Assembly (NCBI GenBank): GCA_032207245.1
Contig: CM063500.1
Location: 60,022,161-60,086,160, forward strand
Source: Pardosa pseudoannulata
Taxonomy: Eukaryota; Arthropoda; Arachnida; Araneae; Lycosidae
Direction of reading: 5' to 3'
DNA length: 64,000 nt
Shown here: piece after piece, positions 62,806 to 64,000 of the stretch
Layout of the letters: every line of letters begins with the position of its first letter
Position numbering within the stretch: the first letter of the stretch is position 1
The notes under the pieces: generated by a model
Seen by the model: only the letters and a program-made list of their open reading frames with translations
What the model was told of the DNA's origin: nothing
Database searches by the model: none
Program-made: the position numbers and the translations under genes

Positions 62806-63812
62806 GGAGGGAGGGAGGGAGGGAGGGAGGGAGAGAGTTTCGTAACTTTACAGCTTATTGTCTAATATTTATGTAATAATAAAAATATTGGATATTTCTC
62901 AAAGGAAAAATACACTCATTCTTTCATGCTAAAACTGATACCTTGCCAAATATAGTTAGTTAATCCCAATTATTCAATTTTTTTTTCATAGCATATAATT
63001 GTTAAATTTTGGGAAAATATCAACTTTTGATGTCTACCGCAAAGACAGAAAAAAAATGGTGGTTCTCATTGCATCATAGGAATTGGCGACTTCAAAATAC
63101 TTTAAAATTTCCTTCCCAAAAAACCCGGTTTTTCCCTGATTTAAACTGGATTTTTTCCACTGCTCACAACTCTACTCTTCCACAGCAAAAAAAAGTTTGA
63201 GATCTGATAGTTTTGTCTTTCACTTTACAGTGATGTAAGTGGAAAATAGTTCACCCATTTTACTTGCTTAGCAACATTTTCTCCTTCTCAGCAATGTAAT
63301 TGAACCTTAGGGAGATTTTTTTCCATTTTGGGTTATACACGGATTTTGAACTTTAGGTAAATTTTATAACAAGAAACTCACTCTCAGCTTTTATACGAAT
63401 AGACTTATATTCAAAAATAAATACAAGGTAATGGTAGAACATGTTAATCATTAGCTATTGAATTACTGCAATCTCATTTAAATTGCAGGTTATCTAATTT
63501 TTGTATTGTGTTTCATAATATTTTCAAGGATAAAAATACTGCTTTAAGGCTTTTTTCTTATTTAATGCTGTATAAACTTTTGTTTTAATTGCTAACTTGC
63601 AACTTATTTTTATCTTAAATGCAAATTTCTTATTACCATTTGTATTTACAGGTTCTATGCCTCCCACATCAGGAACTATTATATTAAAGGGGCATAATAT
63701 GCATGAATCTGGTGCTCTTACTGAGATATTACCATTGCTTGGTATTTGTCCAGAATATGATGTATCTGTTGATGAGCTGAGTGTTGAAGAAAATTTATAC
63801 TTTTTTAGCAGA
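28015..63812 (+). CDS. ABCA-subfamily ABC transporter (ABCA3-like), 5' part, 11 coding exons, incomplete
   Basis: Multi-exon gene for an A-subfamily ATP-binding cassette transporter. In the known family these are membrane lipid or sterol transporters of the plasma membrane or lysosome-related organelles; the substrate here is unknown. About 613 residues can be read: LTWKNF N-terminus, TM1 at about 23-42, an extracellular loop, TMD1 helices from about 250 to 470, then NBD1 to about residue 613. Family landmarks are PYPPHASDSF before TM2, EKQTNLETYLRIMGISGLAN after TM2, the VQWDTL segment, PWYFP, ASYWTG and PPTSGT. Walker A falls near residue 545, close to its place in ABCA3. An acceptor at 28013-28014, six bases before ATG 28021, implies an upstream 5'UTR exon not identified here. 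Signature, Walker B and the second half lie beyond the right edge. Confidence 0.93.
28021..28330 (+). CDS. ABCA-like exon 1: N-terminus and TM1
   Basis: Starts at ATG 28021, preceded by TTTTCAG|TATACA. Encodes MGNFVNIFILTWKNFKLQLR, the cytosolic leader with the conserved LxWKNF and following Arg. Next is TM1 (residues about 23-42, WITVIELGLVVALMFMLVIF) and the start of the extracellular loop. Ends ...LDTPAT plus one base at donor CAG|GTATTT, phase 1. Confidence 0.93.
28726..30198. mobile_element. Inverted-repeat DNA element (pogo/Tc1-like), possibly a MITE pair
   Basis: The left end (CCATAATTTCGCACATATAA from 28726) and right end (inverted: CTGTAATTTTGCACATATAG) match at about 18 of 22 positions and are flanked by TA (28724-28725 and 30199-30200). 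A third copy of the end, direct relative to the left, begins near 30068, so 30068-30198 can also be read as a 130-bp MITE of its own. No transposase seen. Confidence 0.6.
29345..29815 (+). pseudogene. I-clade LINE fragment (C-terminal region after RNase H)
   Basis: Plus-strand frame reading NDHRQAKEVNRDCHSLHSKE, LRKAVGLLTGHCALIRHLNI, DPLCRGCRLEEETARHILCD and CEYFSALRFEHLG. The C..C....H....C zinc-knuckle-like motif and LLTGHC block characterise the C-terminus of ORF2 in LINEs that carry RNase H. A 3' UTR part (GGTACAATAGACCTCTGG) follows near 29750. Upstream RNase H is degraded. The relative at 36649-37500 supports the family call. Confidence 0.75.
31131..31829. mobile_element. hAT MITE (699 bp)
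   Basis: Terminal inverted repeats CAGGGCCGTAACTAGG and CCTAGTTATGGCCCTG match at 15 of 16 positions. The target-site duplication is GTTGTCTG (31123-31130) and GTCGTCTG (31830-31837), 7 of 8. Its right end lies only 97 bp before exon 2. It contains (TA)n at 31684-31740. Confidence 0.88.
31927..32048 (+). CDS. ABCA-like exon 2: extracellular loop
   Basis: Acceptor ATACAG|GTTTTGATG, entry phase 1. Encodes GFDDEEDLLASYRS, then VVVGVVFNGNLRNG and KYFGPIEFT; the FxG plus hydrophobic strand pattern is like the ABCA loop. Donor ACA|GTAAGA, exit phase 0. It is too short and lacks a start codon, so it is seen only through splice logic. Confidence 0.88.
32049..34588 (+). other. Intron 2
   Basis: 2.5 kb of AT-rich sequence with one SINE (33762-33933) and a short (ATT)n run at 34296-34312. 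Open frames at 33130-33357 and 34511-34783 are chance, the latter overlapping exon 3 in frame. Confidence 0.8.
33762..33933 (+). mobile_element. tRNA-derived SINE, subfamily II, aged
   Basis: Diverged copy with GGTAGAACGCTGTT head, GTTCAAATCC B box and TGTGCAAAACAGTAGACCGT tail. Flanked by CAAACAGTT (33753-33761 and 33934-33942). Confidence 0.82.
34589..34688 (+). CDS. ABCA-like exon 3: extracellular loop
   Basis: Acceptor TTTATCAG|ATTAGG, phase 0. Encodes IRPEHIPGLSWNLSLVLPHL and then PVVGIRDHSIYSS. Donor CAGCC|GTAAGT, exit phase 1. The exon 2/3 join EFT-IRPE resembles the F.IR motif of ABCA loops. Confidence 0.88.
34857..34905 (+). CDS. ABCA-like exon 4: extracellular loop, 3' boundary uncertain
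   Basis: Acceptor CTCTCAG|CATGGG after a 168-bp intron, phase 1. Encodes PWEDYWIIGLGSNSKN. Nearby donors are GG|GTTTGT (34905, phase 2) and TTT|GTATCC (34909, phase 0). Neither matches the phase required by exon 5, so a microexon, an unusual donor or a sequence error is likely here. Confidence 0.7.
35486..35550. repeat. (TTTA)n low-complexity tract
   Basis: TTTATTTATTTT-type repeat that creates artificial plus-strand open frames at 35317-35643. It follows a GC-richer block of unknown origin (35150-35475) and may be that element's tail. Confidence 0.9.
36649..37500 (-). pseudogene. I-clade LINE fragment with RNase H (antisense)
   Basis: The minus strand reads LSKVTLVWVPGHCGILGNEV, then ADNLAK, the C-terminal catalytic part of an RNase H domain (VWVPGH.GI.GNE.AD.LA). 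After a stop at 37058 the text continues with RQAKELNQGY, LLTGHCCLKRHLTHF, and the 3' UTR TCAGTACAATAGGCCTTGGG. The tail on this strand is AATCTAATCTAAT. Stops and frameshifts make it inactive. It is the same family as 29345-29815 and 38229-38291. Confidence 0.82.
37588..38573. mobile_element. Non-autonomous DNA element, ATACCATATATTT family
   Basis: Starts ATACCATATATTTCA and ends GAAATATACGGTAT, inverted relative to each other. The inner part near the right end (TCTGTTCCATGGATCC, AGGTCTTTAAAAAG) recurs at 36540-36610. Other members are at 54771-55551 and 61455-63435. The superfamily is not identified. It contains the 63-bp LINE insertion. Confidence 0.6.
38229..38291 (+). mobile_element. 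Extremely 5'-truncated LINE insertion (63 bp)
   Basis: TCAGTACAATAGGCCTTGGG and the rest of this 63-bp stretch match the 3' end of the I-clade LINE at 36649-37500. It is flanked by perfect 13-bp duplications ATAGTATAGTTTT (38216-38228 and 38292-38304), so it is a genuine retrotransposition event that copied only the last 60 or so bases. Confidence 0.88.
38625..38765 (-). mobile_element. SINE on the minus strand, aged
   Basis: The reverse complement reads GAACAATGACCGAATGGGTA, then CTGCTCTTCAATAAGAG, GTTTGAAT (B box remnant), TGTTTGTAGTTGGCTTTAAA and GTCATTAGGC. It is a diverged subfamily II SINE. No clear target-site duplication. Confidence 0.65.
39525..39700. repeat. Interspersed repeat related to 2757-2960
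   Basis: Diverged relative in the same orientation, including GGCAATTTCACTCAGCAAG, ACACATCTC, CTATTGGCTATCGTAAACAT and ATCCGTGACATTGCGTG. Function and family unknown. Confidence 0.6.
40769..41028 (+). CDS. ABCA-like exon 5: end of loop and TM2
   Basis: Acceptor TTTTTTAG|ATTATATGAC. Encodes YMTQGVIPIQHAVSKALMKY, matching the conserved '..GF..VQ.AVD.AIM' block of ABCA loops, then CRHPYPPHASDSF and TM2 (YYFIIAIGAGFFLPSAMIA), ending HEKQTNLE. Donor GGAG|GTATGC, phase 0. Confidence 0.93.
41029..45359 (+). other. Intron 5
   Basis: 4.3 kb, very AT-rich. Near 41078, CGAACCCTGTTGTAACAAA resembles the end of a pogo/Tigger-type MITE. Two GC-richer islands (41160-41410 and 42590-42755) end in a similar CAAATTCCTT and may be repeats. 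An A-rich tract lies at 41535-41566. Nothing else is recognised. Confidence 0.7.
45360..45594 (+). CDS. ABCA-like exon 6: TM3 and TM4
   Basis: Acceptor TTTTTAG|ACTTAT. Encodes TYLRIMGISGLANWMAWFIK, the family's 'KEYMRMMGLSSW..W.AWF' coupling segment, then two hydrophobic helices (FIFLCAYSLIMTILLC and SIIFLILILYTAAIMTFVFF). Donor AAAG|GTAAAA, exit phase 1. Confidence 0.95.
46199..46374 (+). mobile_element. tRNA-derived SINE, subfamily I
   Basis: AGCCAAACGATGGCCGATTG to CCAAACCAAACCAA. Flanked by ACCTTAAATTGAG (46186-46198) and ACCTTAAATCGAG (46375-46387). Confidence 0.92.
47105..47270 (+). mobile_element. tRNA-derived SINE, subfamily II, aged
   Basis: AAATAGGTAAAGTGCTGCTC, B box GTTCAAATCC, GCTGGCATAGACGG, ATTTGGAATTGGCTT and AGCAAAACTGTAGAACATAG. 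Old and diverged; ends approximate, no clear duplication. Confidence 0.75.
48171..48342 (+). mobile_element. tRNA-derived SINE, subfamily I
   Basis: GCCAAATGATGTCTGATTGG to CCAAACCAAA, flanked by the perfect 15-bp duplication TCTAACAAATGTTTT (48156-48170 and 48343-48357). Confidence 0.93.
49009..49056. repeat. T11-A37 homopolymer tract
   Basis: Eleven T followed by thirty-seven A. Possibly a retroposon tail, but no element is visible beside it. A (TA)n run follows at 49134-49153. Confidence 0.95.
49194..49354 (+). mobile_element. tRNA-derived SINE, subfamily II
   Basis: Well-kept copy: GAACGATGCCGAATGGTAGA, GCGCTGCTCTTCGG, GTTCGAATCCCGCTGCTGGC and GTGTGCAAAACAGTAGACCG. Ends at GCTCCT without the CCAAACC tail. 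Flanked by AATTTCAAAGC (49183-49193 and 49355-49365). Confidence 0.92.
49460..49499. repeat. T40 homopolymer tract
   Basis: Uninterrupted run of about forty T. No element identified with it. Confidence 0.95.
50538..50711 (+). CDS. ABCA-like exon 7: TM5 region
   Basis: Acceptor CCTTTAG|CTAGTT, phase 1. Encodes ASSAVAATCIFFILTFLPF, then FQVQLAFKLILCVLPNTLFA, matching the 'FF..AN.AAA..G..Y' and 'L.LL.NTA.A.G' segments of ABCA TMD1. Donor TTTG|GTATGT, exit phase 1. Confidence 0.94.
50958..51302. mobile_element. hAT MITE (345 bp) with perfect TIR and TSD
   Basis: Perfect 16-bp terminal inverted repeats CAGGGCTGTCCAACTG and CAGTTGGACAGCCCTG. Perfect 8-bp duplication ATTTAGTT (50950-50957 and 51303-51310). 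The right half has the GGGCCGGATGCGGCTCGCGG motif typical of hAT-derived MITEs. No coding capacity. Confidence 0.97.
52085..52468. repeat. Tandem repeat, about 168-177 bp, 2.2 copies
   Basis: GAATGTAA(T/C)T(A/T)GTAA starts units at about 52085, 52253 and 52430. Each goes on with GCAACTGGATACCAAG, CCTCCCTTCT-like text, ACTAAGCCCTCT and CACCTA. The third copy stops after CCAAGAGAGT. Origin unknown. Confidence 0.9.
53459..53958. mobile_element. Inverted-repeat element, about 500 bp, unclassified
   Basis: Perfect 13-bp inverted ends GTACCTTTGTGGA (53459-53471) and TCCACAAAGGTAC (53946-53958). The inside is GC-richer than the intron. An internal palindromic region around 53680-53760 repeats CTTCTCAACCCTTG and GACAGTC(G/A)GACTTC in both orientations. 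No target-site duplication is clear. Open frames here lack family features. Confidence 0.6.
54333..54511 (+). CDS. ABCA-like exon 8: TM6
   Basis: Acceptor TTTTTAG|GAAAGG, phase 1. Encodes GKGVQWDTLHQSDAVGVYFS, then MYFLNVFIYLVLTWYCEVIF (last helix of TMD1, with the conserved LTWY.E..FPG-like end) and YPWYFPLT. Donor ACA|GTAAGT, exit phase 0. Confidence 0.95.
54771..55551. mobile_element. Non-autonomous DNA element, ATACCATATATTT family (uninterrupted copy)
   Basis: Left end TACCATATATTTTTATTTAT, right end TTTAGAAATATATGGTAT, inverted. Interior blocks TATGGATCCATATA, AATTGGCAAAA and TAGGGTTACTAGGGTTTAAA recur in the 61455-63435 copy. It gives the empty site for the solo LTR there. Confidence 0.7.
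56385..56561 (+). mobile_element. tRNA-derived SINE, subfamily I, full length
   Basis: GCCGAACGATGGCCGATTGG to CCAAACCAAACCAAA, with perfect 14-bp duplications CTAATACATCTCTT (56371-56384 and 56562-56575). Confidence 0.95.
57679..57804 (+). CDS. ABCA-like exon 9: linker to NBD1
   Basis: Acceptor TTTATAG|GCATCT, phase 0. Encodes ASYWTGTKY, the family's PSYW.G motif, a linker, then MIDIRNLTK, the first strand of NBD1 ('I.I..L.K'). Donor AAA|GTAAGG, phase 0. Confidence 0.93.
57805..60698 (+). other. Intron 9
   Basis: 2.9 kb. 58130-59640 is related to the internal part of the hAT element at 6072-9984 (see separate entry). The rest is AT-rich without recognisable content. Confidence 0.75.
58130..59640. 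mobile_element. Rearranged copy of the internal region of the 6072-9984 element
   Basis: 58130-58325 and 58862-58940 match 6900-7290 and 6165-6240 in reverse orientation, with CCATTCCAGGTCCAACC and CATATGACGGGCTATATGCT landmarks. 59200-59640 matches 7440-7710 joined to 9484-9640 in direct orientation (TTTAGGCCTCTAGGCAAAA, AAGCAAGGAGGTAAG, ATTATGAGTAACCAAC). It lacks the SINE and the LINE, so it shows both empty sites. It could be one inverted element or two elements side by side. Confidence 0.7.
60699..60822 (+). CDS. ABCA-like exon 10: NBD1 with altered Walker A
   Basis: Acceptor TTTATAG|AAATTT, phase 0. Encodes KFGKYSKPSVNEVSLKAYKG, then QITALLGYHCSGKST and CTAIMFG. The usual GHNGAGKTT is here GYHCSGKST: the second glycine of GxxGxGK(S/T) is Cys and Asn is His, while the catalytic Lys and the following Ser/Thr remain. 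Donor TTTG|GTAATT, exit phase 1. Confidence 0.94.
61631..61914 (+). mobile_element. Solo LTR of an LTR retrotransposon (284 bp)
   Basis: Starts TGTAGGGACAGGCG, ends GATTTTCACA (TG...CA), with perfect 5-bp target duplication ATAAT (61626-61630 and 61915-61919). GC-richer than the intron. AATAAA signals lie near 61842 and 61863. The orientation is inferred from them. The relative at 54949 shows the uninterrupted site. Gypsy is likely from the 5-bp duplication but not proven. Confidence 0.85.
62734..62837. repeat. (TA)n-(GA)n-(GGGA)n compound microsatellite
   Basis: About 56 bp of TA, then GAGAGA, then a run of GGGA repeats ending at GAGAGAGTTT. Confidence 0.97.
63652..63812 (+). CDS. ABCA-like exon 11: NBD1 Q-loop region
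   Basis: Acceptor TTTACAG|GTTCTA, phase 1. Encodes GSMPPTSGTIILKGHNM, then LPLLGICPEYDVSVDELSVE and ENLYFFSR. The Q-loop, normally CPQHD, reads CPEYD, so the glutamine that contacts Mg2+ and the transmembrane domain is Glu. Donor AGA|GTAATG, phase 0. The next exons lie outside the window. Confidence 0.93.
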
Positions 63813-64000
63813 GTAATGCATTTAAATATTTATATATATATTTGTTATAAATACTACATGTTAAAGTCATAAAAATAATTTAAGTGAAATAAAGATGCAG
63901 CAAGACTTTTAACGATGATTTTTTTCCTTTTTATTTCTTTATGTGAATGCAAATTTGATTTATATGAGGCGCATTCGGAAAGTAAGTTTCACAATGTTTT
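63813..64000 (+). other. Start of intron 11
   Basis: AT-rich sequence after donor AGA|GTAATG. No further exon before the right edge. The last bases (GCGCATTCGGAAAGTAAGTT) look like the beginning of a mariner-type terminal repeat, but they are cut off. Confidence 0.5.

Larger units (their letters stand above)
60823..63651 (+). other. Intron 10
   Basis: 2.8 kb. An ATACCATATATTT-family element (61455-63435) is interrupted by a solo LTR (61631-61914) and by about 0.95 kb of other sequence (62260-63200) with AAAACCC and GGTTTTT ends reminiscent of hAT. (TA)n tracts lie at 62381-62417 and 62734-62790, the latter followed by (GA)n and (GGGA)n to 62837. Confidence 0.75.

Overview
This is metazoan nuclear DNA. 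It is strongly AT-rich by eye and dominated by transposable elements. Its one confidently recognised host gene has many exons with canonical GT/AG introns. I think an arthropod is most likely, because of the ABCA3-like protein, the Tc1/mariner remnant, the I-clade LINE fragments with an RNase H domain, and the abundant tRNA-derived SINEs. I cannot name a species.

Left part (1-28014), repeats. A 124-126 bp satellite (21 copies) fills 1-2565. It is followed by a low-copy interspersed repeat and a 1.15-kb segment present twice in tandem, each copy carrying a SINE and a hairpin-forming inverted repeat. A 3.9-kb hAT-type element (6072-9984, 8-bp target-site duplication) holds a nested SINE and a nested, 5'-truncated Jockey-like LINE on the minus strand. 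Next come an RTE-like LINE tail, a 73-bp tandem array (13409-13857), and a degenerate array of about 200-bp units (14850-17745). A Tc1/mariner pseudogene leads into a near-identical 3.02-kb tandem duplication (18364-21383 and 21384-24409). A pogo-like transposon (24386-26120) and a second hAT element with its own nested SINE (26405-27604) follow.

Right part (28015-63812 and beyond), the gene. An ABCA-subfamily ABC transporter runs on the plus strand with eleven visible coding exons. They cover the N-terminus, TM1, the extracellular loop, the remaining helices of TMD1 and the first half of NBD1, and the gene continues past the right edge. An acceptor six bases before the ATG implies at least one upstream 5'UTR exon. 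About 613 residues can be read. Exon phases agree at every junction except exon 4 to exon 5. NBD1 departs from the family at two ATP-site motifs: Walker A reads GYHCSGKST instead of the usual GHNGAGKTT, and the Q-loop reads CPEYD instead of CPQHD.

The introns are full of nested elements with readable target-site duplications: hAT MITEs, a pogo/Tc1-like MITE, several SINEs of two subfamilies, LINE fragments, a DNA-element family whose ends begin ATACCATATATTT, and a solo LTR. Several insertions are confirmed by an uninterrupted relative elsewhere in the window. I did not find a new multi-gene system. The points most worth a second look are the degenerate NBD1, the breakpoints of the 3-kb duplication inside two transposons, and the satellite that resembles the edges of a neighbouring repeat.
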